Below, in pieces: positions 53,429 through 61,604 of a DNA stretch of 64,000 bases (position 1 is the first letter of the stretch; every line of letters begins with the position of its first letter). The notes under the pieces were generated by a model. It had not been told where the DNA came from, made no database searches, and worked only from the letters and a program-made list of their open reading frames with translations. This DNA comes from Arthrobacter sp. ZGTC131 (GTDB lineage: Bacteria > Actinomycetota > Actinomycetes > Actinomycetales > Micrococcaceae): assembly GCF_002929275.1 (NCBI RefSeq), contig NZ_PJIK01000013.1, positions 39,409-103,408 on the forward strand. The letters run 5' to 3'. The position numbers and the translations under genes are program-made.

Positions 53429-53720
53429 CGATCACCAACACCCGGGCGTGAATGGCAGTGCGCTGGTGCAGGGCCGTGCGGACGGCCCGGTGCAGGCCGT
53501 CCTCCAGATAGAGCGTGCCCTTGTACTGCACAACATGCGGAAAGAGGTCGCCGAAGAATGTTGAATCCTCAGCAAGGAGGGCTTCAAGGTCGAGGGTCCG
53601 CTTGGTGGTCACGAGTTCATCCAGGCGCACCGGCCGCGGCGGAAGGGCGGCCCAGTCCTTGGGGGTGCTGAAACCATGGTCGGGGTAAGGGCGTCCCTCG
53701 CCCACAGCTTTGAATATCAC
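53421..53720 (-). CDS. Conserved actinobacterial 99-residue protein (often labelled VapB-type antitoxin; ParB-like motif)
   Basis: 99 residues: VGEGRPYPDHGFSTPKDWAALPPRPVRLDELVTTKRTLDLEALLAEDSTFFGDLFPHVVQYKGTLYLEDGLHRAVRTALHQRTAIHARVLV. Close relatives occur widely in actinobacteria and are often annotated as a VapB antitoxin, but there is no VapC-like toxin gene beside it and no ribbon-helix-helix or AbrB pattern. LYLEDGLHRAVRTAL resembles the DGxHR motif of ParB/Srx-type domains, so a nucleotide-binding role is at least as likely. It is translationally coupled to the LytR_C gene. Confidence 0.7.
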   Translation of the reverse strand: MIFKAVGEGRPYPDHGFSTPKDWAALPPRPVRLDELVTTKRTLDLEALLAEDSTFFGDLFPHVVQYKGTLYLEDGLHRAVRTALHQRTAIHARVLVIDG

Positions 53721-53867
53721 CTTGTAAGCCTAAGCACGTTGCCCGTTCAGGGGAATGTGCAACCGGCCCCGTCCCGAGGTTGTAGCCAAACAGTAACCAT
53801 GTGTCACATCCCGCTGACTTGCGCCCGGCTCAGCCGGTCCGACGGCACCGGCTGTCAGAATGGAGGC

Positions 53868-54800
53868 ATGACTGCACCCCCTGCGAATGCTGCCGCCGCC
53901 GGCTTTGGCGCCCACACGCCGTCGGCCCCTGCCCTTGCCCTGCTCCTGGACGTCGACGGTCCGGTGGCCAGCCCTGTAACGCGGGACGTGAAGCCGGACA
54001 TCATCTCCGACCTCGTGGCACTGGCCGCCGCAGGCGTCCCGGTTATCTTCAACACGGGCCGCTCGGACGCGTTTATCCGCGAACAGGTGATGGATCCGAT
54101 GATCGCTGCGGGCATGCCGGCCGGGACGCTGATCCACGCCATCTGCGAAAAAGGCGCCGTCTGGTTCAGCTACACCGCTGCCGGGCCCGGTCCGGTCCAC
54201 GTGGACCACGAGCTGGCCGTCCCTGCGGCGTACGGGGACGACGTCCGGCGGATGGTGGCCGAAGACTACGCATCGCACATGTTCTTTGATGAGACCAAGC
54301 GCGCCATGGTGTCCGTGGAGCAGCACATCGAGGTGCCCAGCAGCGAGTACCTCGCCGAGCAGCAACTGTTCGATGCAGAGGCGATGGAGCTGATGGAGCG
54401 CCACGGACTGGGCGTCGTCCGGCTGGATCACCACGCGCCGAATTCCGATGACCAAATCGACTACCGCGTGGACCCAACCATCATCTCCACGGATATAGAG
54501 TCCATCCGCCTCGGCAAGGACCTCGGCGCGAGCCGGGCGGTGGAGCTGCTGGCGGCACAGCGCATCATGCCGCAGGCCTGGCGGACAGTGGGCGATTCCC
54601 GGACGGACTACGCCATGGCAGACTGGCTGCACCACAACGACCACCAGGTCAAGCATGTGGACGTCCGTCCCGCGGACGGTGTTCCGGTCAAGCCCTATGA
54701 CATCCTCACGGCCGCTGACCTGGGCCTGGACGCAACGGTCATTCACGACGACGCCGGAGGGGCCTTCCTTCGCAGTTGGAGGGAAGCGCTGGCCGGCTGA
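53868..54800 (+). CDS. HAD-superfamily hydrolase
   Basis: 310 residues from ATG 53868; CAGAAT ends six bases upstream, and GGAGG is too close to serve as a ribosome site. HAD motifs: motif I LLLDVDGPVASPV (DxD), motif II within VIFNTGRSDAFIR, a conserved Lys near IESIRLGKDLGAS, and motif IV TVGDSRTDYAMADWL. A cap region of ~130 residues lies between. The layout is that of sucrose- or trehalose-phosphatase and Cof-type phosphatases, but the substrate is unknown. The first ~25 residues are Ala-rich. Confidence 0.82.
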   Translation: MTAPPANAAAAGFGAHTPSAPALALLLDVDGPVASPVTRDVKPDIISDLVALAAAGVPVIFNTGRSDAFIREQVMDPMIAAGMPAGTLIHAICEKGAVWFSYTAAGPGPVHVDHELAVPAAYGDDVRRMVAEDYASHMFFDETKRAMVSVEQHIEVPSSEYLAEQQLFDAEAMELMERHGLGVVRLDHHAPNSDDQIDYRVDPTIISTDIESIRLGKDLGASRAVELLAAQRIMPQAWRTVGDSRTDYAMADWLHHNDHQVKHVDVRPADGVPVKPYDILTAADLGLDATVIHDDAGGAFLRSWREALAG

Positions 54801-54905
54801 GCCCGCTGCCGCCGCGAAGTTGCGCCCGGTACTTTTTTCCTGCAGTTTTTTCGGCAGGACTATCATGCAAGTAAGACCCCACCCAGAACAGCACGGAGAA
54901 ACACC

Positions 54906-56501
54906 ATTACAGACGTAACGGTTCAGGATGACATTTACTACGGCGGCCAGGCATCCGAGGACGTACCCGCGCTTGCGGAAGTAACGTCGCCGGCTGCTGT
55001 TGCGCGCCTCAAGCACCGCCCCGACATCGTGCGCCGCTCGGGCCGGTATGCGCTGATCAACGAGACCCGGACGCCGTACCAGGCGATGGTGGAGGATCTG
55101 CTGTTCCTGCGCAACGTGCTGGCCGCGGCCGGGCTGGATTACCTGCTGGTCCGGGGCAACAACGACCGCCCGGTGATCGCCTTGGACTGGAAGAACCGCA
55201 AGAAGCTGCGCACCGCCCTCGTGGATGCCTGCCGGAACGAACCGTTCTACTCGATGACCGTGGACGCCAAGAGGAAAACGTCCGTGCTGGTGGCCGACGG
55301 CGAACTCTCTACCAACCGGCAGGCGCGGATCTTCCGGCTGTACCGTCCCCGCGTGGAACCCAACGGCGGCTTCGAATTCGGTGCGTCGGCCGGCGTACAG
55401 GTGGAGCTATGGAGCTTCCAGGGCAACGAAGTGATCCTGCCGATCGAGAATTCGCTCACGCGCCGCACCATGATGGCCAATGACGCCGTCCGCGGAACCG
55501 TTGAGCGCTACGGCCACACCTGGCCCACCATCGAGAACATGTTCGCGGACCACGCGAGCGACATCAGTTTCGACATCGACCTGGTCTTCTCGTGGGTGGA
55601 CGGAAGTTCCCCCGAATACATCGCGGCCCGGCGGGCACGGATGGCCGGAGCGGTCGTGGGGGAAGGTGACGACCATGAGGCGCGCTACCGCCAGATCAAC
55701 GAGCTCAAGTATGCGCTGCGGTCCGTTTACATGTTCGCCCCCTGGATCCGCCGCATCTTCATTGCCACGGACTCTCCCGCGCCGGAATGGCTGGCCGACC
55801 ACCCGTCGGTGACGATTGTCCGGAGCGAGGAGTTTTTCGCCGACCCCGACGTGCTCCCGACGCACAACTCCCAGGCCGTAGAGTGCCAGCTGCACCACAT
55901 CGGCGGCCTGTCCGAGCACTTCCTGTACTCCAATGACGACATGTTCTTCGGCCGGCCGGTCGGACCGGACATGTTCTTCACGCCGGGCGGGATCACCAAG
56001 TTCATCGAGGCAGAGACACGCATCGGCCTCGGTGACAACGACGCGGAACGCAGCGGATTCGAAAACGCCGCGCGGGTGAACCGCAAACTGCTGTGGAACC
56101 GCTTCGGCCGGATCACCACGCGGCACCTTGAGCACGCGGCAGCGCCGCTGCGGCGCAGCGTGGTGGCCCAGATGGAGCAGGAGTTCCCCGCGGAGTTCGC
56201 CAAGACGGCCGCAAGCACGTTCCGTGCCGCGGACAACATCTCTGTGACCAATTCCTTCTACCACTACTACGCCCTGCTCACCGGACGCGCTGTCACCCAG
56301 ACCGCGGCCAGGGTCAGGTACGTGGACACCACCGCCCGCGCCGGCCTGAACTACCTCCCGAAGCTGCTGGCCAAGCGCAACATGGACTTCTTCTGCCTCA
56401 ATGACGGCAGCTTCCCGGAGGTCCCGGCCGCGGAGCGGGCGGAGCTCGTCACCGATTTCCTGGAAAAGTACTACCCCATCAAGGCGCCCTGGGAAAAGTA
56501 G
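54906..56501 (+). CDS. Stealth-family capsule polysaccharide phosphotransferase, probable ATT start
   Basis: 531 residues if started at the ATT at 54906, which has GGAGAA about seven bases upstream. The reading frame from there (TDVTVQDDIYYGGQASEDVP...ARLKHRPDIV) is protein-like. The first ATG/GTG/TTG in frame is a GTG at 55029 without a ribosome site. Stealth blocks: FDIDLVFSWVDGSSPEY (CR1), then YRQINELKYALRSVYMFAPWIRRIFIATDSPAPEWL, LPTHNSQAVECQLHHIGGLSEHFLYSNDDMFFGRP (CR2), with CR3/CR4-like regions after it. Family enzymes transfer hexose-1-phosphate from UDP-hexoses to build phosphodiester-linked surface polysaccharides. A 17-codon open frame overlapping the start (MQVRPHPEQHGETPLQT) may be chance. 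Confidence 0.82.
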   Translation: MTDVTVQDDIYYGGQASEDVPALAEVTSPAAVARLKHRPDIVRRSGRYALINETRTPYQAMVEDLLFLRNVLAAAGLDYLLVRGNNDRPVIALDWKNRKKLRTALVDACRNEPFYSMTVDAKRKTSVLVADGELSTNRQARIFRLYRPRVEPNGGFEFGASAGVQVELWSFQGNEVILPIENSLTRRTMMANDAVRGTVERYGHTWPTIENMFADHASDISFDIDLVFSWVDGSSPEYIAARRARMAGAVVGEGDDHEARYRQINELKYALRSVYMFAPWIRRIFIATDSPAPEWLADHPSVTIVRSEEFFADPDVLPTHNSQAVECQLHHIGGLSEHFLYSNDDMFFGRPVGPDMFFTPGGITKFIEAETRIGLGDNDAERSGFENAARVNRKLLWNRFGRITTRHLEHAAAPLRRSVVAQMEQEFPAEFAKTAASTFRAADNISVTNSFYHYYALLTGRAVTQTAARVRYVDTTARAGLNYLPKLLAKRNMDFFCLNDGSFPEVPAAERAELVTDFLEKYYPIKAPWEK

Positions 56502-56561
56502 CCGGGAGCGCAGGCGGTGCCCCCGGCTACGGGTAGCCGGGGGCGGGGCAGGCTGGTCAGC

Positions 56562-57473
56562 CTACTTGCTGGTCAGCACCGGGCGCTTTGCGTGCTCGGG
56601 GATGCGGATTCCGGCAGCGGCCAGCCGACGTTCCGTCTCTTCCGGGCTGACGTACTCCCCTACTGTCGGCGCAGTTCCCAGGGGAACCACCGAATGCACG
56701 ATCGTGTGCTCATAGACGTGCACGAGGTTGAAGGCCTGCCCGGCGTCGCGCCCGCGCGTGCCCCCCACCGGGACGTTCAGGTCCTGGGTATAGCACGTGG
56801 CGGAGGCCACCGACACCGGTATGCCGGCAAACGTCCCCGTTGTGGAATAGTGCAGGTGCCCGGCAAGGATGGTGCGGACATCCGAGTTGCGGACCACTGC
56901 GGCCAGGGATGCCTGGTCGCGGAGCTCCACGAGCACGGAGAGGTCCAGGACAGAAGGCACCGGAGGATGGTGGAGTGCAAGGATGGTTCCGTCCGGGGCC
57001 GGGGTCTCCAGCTGGGCGGCAAGCCAGTCAAGCTGATCGTCGCTAAGCTCACCGTGGTGGTATCCCGGCACGGAGGTGTCCATGGTGATGACACGCAGGC
57101 CATTCACGTAGTAGCTGTGGTCCACAGGATCGTCGTTGCCCGGCTGGTCCAATAGGCCGGCCCGGAAGTTGGCCCGGTTGTCATGGTTACCCATGGCCCA
57201 GATGACCTTGGCACCGAGGTCCCTGCATGCCGGTTCAACGATCGCACGAAGCTTGGCGTAGGCCTCGGGGTCACCTTTGTCTGCCAGGTCACCGGTAAAG
57301 ATCACGGCTTCCGGGCGCGCGCCGGAGGCTTGGACCTCGTCGAAAAGCTGGATCAGGCGGGCTTCGCTGTCAACGGCGCCATAAAGGGGGTCCGGACCTC
57401 CCAGCAGGTGGGGGTCACTCAGGTGGAGTAGAAAATGACGTGGCCGGGGGTGCTCGGCCTCGATGAGCTCCAT
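56562..57473 (-). CDS. Metallophosphoesterase, cyclic-nucleotide phosphodiesterase (CpdA) type
   Basis: 303 residues from ATG 57473 with AAGG six bases upstream; the frame is open to an ATG at 57578, but the extra 35 residues show no homology pattern. Dinuclear metal motifs: [11 protein letters not shown] (DxH), [16 protein letters not shown] (GDxxD), WAMGNHDNR (GNHD), ILALHHPP and ILAGHLHYS (GHxH). This is the CpdA/class III phosphodiesterase order, so hydrolysis of 3',5'-cyclic AMP or a similar diester is the best inference. It converges on the Stealth gene and lies downstream of the glutathione peroxidase gene on the same strand. Confidence 0.88.
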   Translation of the reverse strand: MELIEAEHPRPRHFLLHLSDPHLLGGPDPLYGAVDSEARLIQLFDEVQASGARPEAVIFTGDLADKGDPEAYAKLRAIVEPACRDLGAKVIWAMGNHDNRANFRAGLLDQPGNDDPVDHSYYVNGLRVITMDTSVPGYHHGELSDDQLDWLAAQLETPAPDGTILALHHPPVPSVLDLSVLVELRDQASLAAVVRNSDVRTILAGHLHYSTTGTFAGIPVSVASATCYTQDLNVPVGGTRGRDAGQAFNLVHVYEHTIVHSVVPLGTAPTVGEYVSPEETERRLAAAGIRIPEHAKRPVLTSK

Positions 57474-57647
57474 TGCTGCCTTCGCGGTAGTTAGGAAGCG
57501 GGGCGCCTCCAGTGTCCCTCTCAGTACGCTCCATCCAACCAGATATAAAGCGAACTTAGGGGAAACTGGAGTTGGCATGTTGAAAAATTACGGCTGCGCC
57601 GCCGCCTTCGGTCTACCTTCCTCGCTTTCGTTTCCTGACGGCAGGCA

Positions 57648-58133
57648 TCACGCGATGACCGCCTCGATGGCTTGCCGCAGCTCCGGCGACGCCGGATCCA
57701 CGGCGGAGGCGAACCGCCCCACAACTTCACCGTCACGGTTGACCAGGAACTTCTCAAAGTTCCACCTGACGGTGCCCGGCAAAATGCTCTTCTTGAACTT
57801 GGTCAGCTCGCTGTAAAGGGGGTGCTGTTCTTTGCCGCGGACATCAGTCTTGGCGGTCAGGGGGAAGGTTACGCCGAAGTTTCTCTCGCAAAAGTCTGCG
57901 ATCTCCGCGTCGTCGCCGGGTTCCTGCCCGCCGAACTGGTCGCAGGGGACGCCCAGGACCTCGAGTCCCCTGCTGCGGTAGAGCCCATAGAGCTCCTCAA
58001 GGCCGGCGTACTGCCGCGTGAAGCCGCACTCGGAGGCTACATTCACCACCAGCACCGCGTTCCCTTTGTAGCGTCCAAAATCTATTGCGGTTCCGTCAAT
58101 GAGTGTCAACGGAATCGTGTGGAGGGAAGTCAC
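57648..58133 (-). CDS. Glutathione peroxidase family protein
   Basis: 161 residues from a GTG with AGAGAG upstream; upstream in-frame ATGs would add a tail not seen in relatives. Catalytic tetrad context: VVNVASECGFTRQYAGLEELY (active-site Cys; Arg where most have Pro), GVPCDQFGGQEPG (Gln and the resolving Cys), and TVRWNFEKFLV (Trp and Asn). Cysteine in place of selenocysteine and the lack of an oligomerisation loop fit bacterial BtuE/Gpx enzymes that use thioredoxin or, in actinobacteria, possibly mycothiol-linked systems. Cytoplasmic peroxide or lipid-peroxide reduction is expected. Confidence 0.9.
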   Translation of the reverse strand: MTSLHTIPLTLIDGTAIDFGRYKGNAVLVVNVASECGFTRQYAGLEELYGLYRSRGLEVLGVPCDQFGGQEPGDDAEIADFCERNFGVTFPLTAKTDVRGKEQHPLYSELTKFKKSILPGTVRWNFEKFLVNRDGEVVGRFASAVDPASPELRQAIEAVIA

Positions 58134-58235
58134 ATGATGCTCTCTGGCCGGGTGCATAGCTGTCATTAATGACAACGGTGTTGATTGCCGCTGCATTCCT
58201 TCGACCTCCTCACCCGGCTAGTTAAGCCAGCCGGA

Positions 58236-58255
58236 CGGCGGGCAACCGCCCGCCG
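58236..58255 (-). terminator. Short GC-rich hairpin after the M23 peptidase gene
   Basis: CGGCGGG (58236-58242) pairs with CCCGCCG (58249-58255) around a six-base loop, directly after the stop of the - strand gene that ends at 58259. No T-run follows. Confidence 0.5.
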
Positions 58256-58258
58256 CAC

Positions 58259-59713
58259 CTACGGCGCGGCGTCCGGCTCCGCCGTCACCACACCTTCAGG
58301 CACGGCCTCTGTGGCGGCAGCCACGGGGGCTTCAGTTGGAACAGCCAGCGACGACGTCACGGGCGTCGGATCGGCCGTGGGAACCGGCTCAGGCTCGACG
58401 GGAGCCAAGGTCTCCGTGGCCGACGGAGTCGGAATCGGATCCGTCGCAGGCGGCACGGGATCCGTTGGCGCCGGTTCCGCCGTCGGGACGGGCTCCGCTG
58501 GAGGAACCGGGGCAACGGGCGCCGGTTCCGCAGTCACGGGCGGCTCCACCGGAACCGGTTCAACCGGAGGCGGAGTCGGCTCTGCGGGAGGCGGAGTCGG
58601 AGTGGGAGTTGGCGTGGGGGTCGGGGTAGGCGTGGGGGTGGGAGTAGGCGTTGGCGTGGGGGTAGGCGTGGGCTTTGGCGCCGCCTTCGGCGTTGTGGGG
58701 GCCGTCGGCTTGGGGGGTGCGGTGATGGTCGGCGTCGTGGCCGTCCGTGTCGACGACGAATTCGGCACCAGTGTGGTCCCTGCTGCGGCTGCGGTGGTCC
58801 GCGGCTTGGCGGCTGCAGCGGCAGCAACGGGCGACAGTCCGTCGTCGGTGTTTCCGGGCAGATACGGGATCGCCCAGCCGGAGGTCACAGCGGCGCCGGG
58901 GTCGAAACTGGTCAGGACCGCCGGCGTCAGCCGGTCGACTTGCCGGGTGGGCAGCAGGGTCCAGTCCAGCGGGTCCTGGTGCTGTCCGTCTTTGACAACT
59001 TCGAAATGCAGGTGGCACCCGGTTGAGGATCCGGTGCTGCCCACTTCTGCAATGACCTCGCCAACGCGAACCTCATCGCCTTTTTCGACGGCTATTCCCT
59101 GCAGGTGGTTGTACGTGGTGATCAGTCCGTTTCCGTGGTCGATCTCCACCCGGTTGCCACCGCCCCAAGGGTGCCATCCGGCTGCCCGGACCACCCCGGA
59201 GTCTGCTGCGTAGACGCGGGTTCCGCAGGCCGCGGCGTAGTCCTGCCCCCAGTGGAATTCACCATCTTCGCCCGTCAGCGGGTTATGCCGCAGCCCGAAC
59301 CCGGAAGTTGAGGTGAGTAGTTCGAGCGGCGCCATGAGGAAGCCTGCCCGGGGCCGCTGTAATGCAGTGGACGCCACTCCGGGCGTTCGCGGTTTGGCTG
59401 CCTTCTTGGCTATCGACGTACCCACGACCGTACGGCCGGACGGGATCCTGGTGAGGGCGTCGGGGGCTGGCTCGCCCAGCGTATGTCCTTGATTCGCGCT
59501 GTCCGGATCAAGGAGCGTCGGGCCCACGACTCCGGAAGGAGCTGTCAGCGGGACAGCGTCCCCGGCAGGTTGCTGCATTGAACTGGCTGGTCCCTGAAAC
59601 CCAAAGGCGAAGACGGAAAACCCGACGACCACAGCCGCGGAGAGACTCCGCAAAGCAATCCGGCCGGGTCCAACTACCCCCGGTGCACGTCCGTTTCCCC
59701 CATGAGTTGCCAA
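58259..59713 (-). CDS. M23 (LytM-type) peptidase with long Pro-Thr-rich C-terminal tail
   Basis: 484 residues from a TTG with AGGAG seven bases upstream; more upstream starts have no ribosome site. A hydrophobic segment (LSAAVVVGFSVFAFGFQG) near residues 22-40 is a signal or anchor. The M23 domain at about 135-260 has the complete zinc set: HWGQD (HxxxD) near residue 152 and CHLHFE (HxH) near 232. It probably cuts peptidoglycan cross-bridges or stem peptides, or serves as a wall-bound activator. From about residue 330 the chain is low-complexity: a run of ~14 Pro-Thr dipeptides (58600-58680), then Pro/Glu/Val/Ala repeats to the end. That tail likely spans the wall. Confidence 0.85.
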   Translation of the reverse strand: MATHGGNGRAPGVVGPGRIALRSLSAAVVVGFSVFAFGFQGPASSMQQPAGDAVPLTAPSGVVGPTLLDPDSANQGHTLGEPAPDALTRIPSGRTVVGTSIAKKAAKPRTPGVASTALQRPRAGFLMAPLELLTSTSGFGLRHNPLTGEDGEFHWGQDYAAACGTRVYAADSGVVRAAGWHPWGGGNRVEIDHGNGLITTYNHLQGIAVEKGDEVRVGEVIAEVGSTGSSTGCHLHFEVVKDGQHQDPLDWTLLPTRQVDRLTPAVLTSFDPGAAVTSGWAIPYLPGNTDDGLSPVAAAAAAKPRTTAAAAGTTLVPNSSSTRTATTPTITAPPKPTAPTTPKAAPKPTPTPTPTPTPTPTPTPTPTPTPTPTPPPAEPTPPPVEPVPVEPPVTAEPAPVAPVPPAEPVPTAEPAPTDPVPPATDPIPTPSATETLAPVEPEPVPTADPTPVTSSLAVPTEAPVAAATEAVPEGVVTAEPDAAP

Positions 59714-59873
59714 TGAAATCTCCTGAATTAGGACCCGCCAAACTCCTATCTCGACGAGCGTGTCCTCCATTGTGGCCACAGGCCAGGCCGGCAGGAAACC
59801 CCTAAAACTGGGGGGCTAATACGATGCTATTCATAGGCTTAAGCAGCCAGCATTCCTGGGCAAGAATATAAAC

Positions 59874-60782
59874 ATGCGGAATTTCCCTAGGGAATGGCGG
59901 GCCGAAGTTAGGCGGACGCTTACCGGAAGTCCGGACGTGGCGCCCGAATGGTCACTGGCGTTTGCGCAGGGAGACGACCCCGGCTACTACCTTCCTGGTT
60001 CTGCAGTGTGGGCCGTGCATGGGGGCATGCCCACATTAATCGCAGGCATTCGGTCATTGCTCATGCAGTCGCTTCACCCCGGCGTCCTTGCGGGCGTCCA
60101 TGACCACTCGAACTTCCGCGAGGACGCCGTGGGCCGACTCGCCAACACAACCCGCTGGATTCACGCCGTCACCTACGGTTCCAAGGCGGACGCCCTTGCC
60201 GCGAGCAGGCGCGTGCAACGGCTCCACGAATCGGTGCGCGGAAAATACATTGATGGGCACGGCGATGTTCAGGACTATTCGGCGAACGATCCCGAACTAC
60301 TCGGGTGGGTCCACCTCACTTTCACCGACTCGTTCCTCTGCGCCCACAAGATGTGGGGCGGGCGCATCCCGGGCGGTCCCGATGCGTACGTCCGGGAATG
60401 GGCACAGGCAGGCAGGCTCATGGGCGTGGACTCGCCTCCGCTGAGAGAGTCCGAACTGAAGCCACAACTGGACGCCTGGTATGCATCGGGCAGCCTTCGT
60501 TACGACGAGCGCGTAGCAGAAACCGTGGCTTTCATCCGCAATCCGCCCCTGCATCCGTTCCTGAAGCCCGGCTACAGAGTCCTGTTCGAGGCCGCGGTGC
60601 TCAGCCTTGAGCCCCGCTACCGCGCGATGCTTGGCCTGCGGACGGCCCGGCTTGGTCCCTTGCCGCTGCCGGTGACCATCGCCGCGCGGGTGACTCTCGC
60701 CGTCGTGCGCCTTGCGCTGGACCGGGCGGGGCCGAACGAGCAGGCGGCACGGGCGCGGCTCCGCCGGCTGGGAGTGGCCTAG
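59874..60782 (+). CDS. Oxygenase MpaB family (DUF2236) protein
   Basis: 302 residues. DUF2236/MpaB-like helical domain: GSAVWAVHGGMPTLIAGIRSLLMQSLHPGVLAGVHDHSNFREDAVGRLANTTRWIHAVTYGS, then YSANDPELLGWVHLTFTDSFLCAHKMWG. The family's conserved His residues (LHPG, WVHLT) and FREDxxGRL are present, and actinobacterial relatives such as latex-clearing protein Lcp coordinate a b-type haem. The reaction is unknown here. AAGAAT ends six bases before the ATG; no ribosome site. A strong terminator follows. Confidence 0.82.
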   Translation: MRNFPREWRAEVRRTLTGSPDVAPEWSLAFAQGDDPGYYLPGSAVWAVHGGMPTLIAGIRSLLMQSLHPGVLAGVHDHSNFREDAVGRLANTTRWIHAVTYGSKADALAASRRVQRLHESVRGKYIDGHGDVQDYSANDPELLGWVHLTFTDSFLCAHKMWGGRIPGGPDAYVREWAQAGRLMGVDSPPLRESELKPQLDAWYASGSLRYDERVAETVAFIRNPPLHPFLKPGYRVLFEAAVLSLEPRYRAMLGLRTARLGPLPLPVTIAARVTLAVVRLALDRAGPNEQAARARLRRLGVA

Positions 60783-60788
60783 GAAACA

Positions 60789-60825
60789 GAAAACCCGGTT
60801 CCGACAATGTCAGAACCGGGTTTTC
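60789..60825. terminator. Bidirectional rho-independent terminator
   Basis: GAAAACCCGGTTC (60789-60801) is the exact reverse complement of GAACCGGGTTTTC (60813-60825), with an 11-base loop. The A-tract and T-tract at the stem ends give U-runs in both directions: after the MpaB-like gene and after the - strand tRNA. Confidence 0.92.
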
Positions 60826-60828
60826 CGA

Positions 60829-60916
60829 TGGCGGAGAATGGGGGATTTGAACCCCCGAGGGCGTTAACCCAACACGCGTTCCAGGCGTGCGCCATAGGCC
60901 GCTAGGCGAATTCTCC
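60829..60916 (-). tRNA. tRNA-Ser (anticodon GGA)
   Basis: Acceptor GGAGAAT/ATTCTCC, discriminator G and encoded CCA (60829-60831), D-arm GCC...GGC, anticodon stem CACGC/GCGTG with loop CTGGAAC giving anticodon GGA, a long type II variable arm, and T-arm GGGGG-TTCAAAT-CCCCC. 88 bases including CCA. Confidence 0.97.
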
Positions 60917-61081
60917 AGTAGCTTCTGAATCAAAAGCAGATACTAGAATACCTGAACTTTTCGGCATCGCCCAATTGGGCGTTTCGGGACCCTCGCACGG
61001 CCAGCTGTTCGCGGCCCTGCGGCCGCCCGCCCGGCCTTTGCGACCGATGACGCTAGGGTGCCAGGCTGGGAGGATGGTGCC

Positions 61082-61405
61082 ATGCCCCAGCTCCACGCCC
61101 TCGTTGCCTATGTACCCGAAACCCATGCCGAAGAGGTGCTTGCCGCCATCGGGGATGCCGGCGCCGGCAGGCTGGGCAACTACTCGCACTGTGCGTTTAC
61201 TTCTGCGGGCACGGGACGGTTCACGCCCCTCCCCGGAGCCGAGCCCTTCATCGGCGCACGGGGCGTGCCGGAGCAAGTGGCCGAGGTCCGGATCGAGTGC
61301 GTCGTGGAAGAGGAAGTGCTCGACGCCGTCATCCGGGCCCTGCGATCGGTCCATCCTTACGAGGAGCCTGCCTTCATGAGCTGGCCCGTCAACGGGCATC
61401 GGTGA
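61082..61405 (+). CDS. YqfO/Nif3 dimerisation-domain-like small protein
   Basis: 107 residues from ATG 61082 with GGGAGG upstream. ALVAYVPETHAEEVLAAIGDAGAGRLGNYSHCAFTSAGTGRFTPLPGAEPFIGARGVPEQVAEVRIECVVEEEVLDAVIRALRSVHPYEEPAF matches the CutA/PII-like domain found as an insert in Nif3/YqfO proteins. In that position it stands alone here, as in other YqfO-type small proteins. GNYSHCAF and HPYEEPA are the family signatures. Function unknown; metal binding has been suggested for relatives. It sits upstream of the SRP RNA gene. Confidence 0.85.
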   Translation: MPQLHALVAYVPETHAEEVLAAIGDAGAGRLGNYSHCAFTSAGTGRFTPLPGAEPFIGARGVPEQVAEVRIECVVEEEVLDAVIRALRSVHPYEEPAFMSWPVNGHR

Positions 61406-61482
61406 GGGGCTTGGTATCGGGCCCGGGCGGCAGGTCCCGAGCCGATTCGGGGCACACCGAAACTTCGGGTAAACTGTCTGAC

Positions 61483-61573
61483 GGCCCCTCATGTGGCGTC
61501 ATCCTGTTGAACTCCCCCAGGACCGGAAGGTAGCAAGGGTAAACGGGCTCTGGCGGGTGCATGAGGGGTCTTT
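61483..61573 (+). ncRNA. ffs: Signal recognition particle RNA, small bacterial type (4.5S-like)
   Basis: GGCCCCTCATG at the 5' end pairs with CATGAGGGGTC at the 3' end. The apical domain holds CCCCCAGGACCGGAAGGTAG and CAAGGGTAAACGGG, the GGAAGG-type tetraloop and internal-loop bases that bind Ffh. A TAAACT -10 lies at 61470-61475 and TTTT follows the 3' arm. It sits directly before dnaX, its common place in actinobacteria. Confidence 0.92.
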
Positions 61574-61604
61574 TATGTCAGTCCCGATTGGTAGGGTTTT
61601 CTCT

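Noticed and set aside
53421-53720. Toxin-antitoxin module
   Set aside because: No toxin-like partner on either side; the neighbour is a LytR_C membrane protein.
54865-54918. A 17-codon leader peptide (MQVRPHPEQHGETPLQT) before the Stealth gene
   Set aside because: Open by chance over a short stretch; no codon run or hairpin pair typical of attenuation was seen.
55029-56501. GTG at 55029 as the start of the Stealth gene
   Set aside because: No ribosome site, and the in-frame sequence upstream is clearly protein-like back to an ATT with a good ribosome site.
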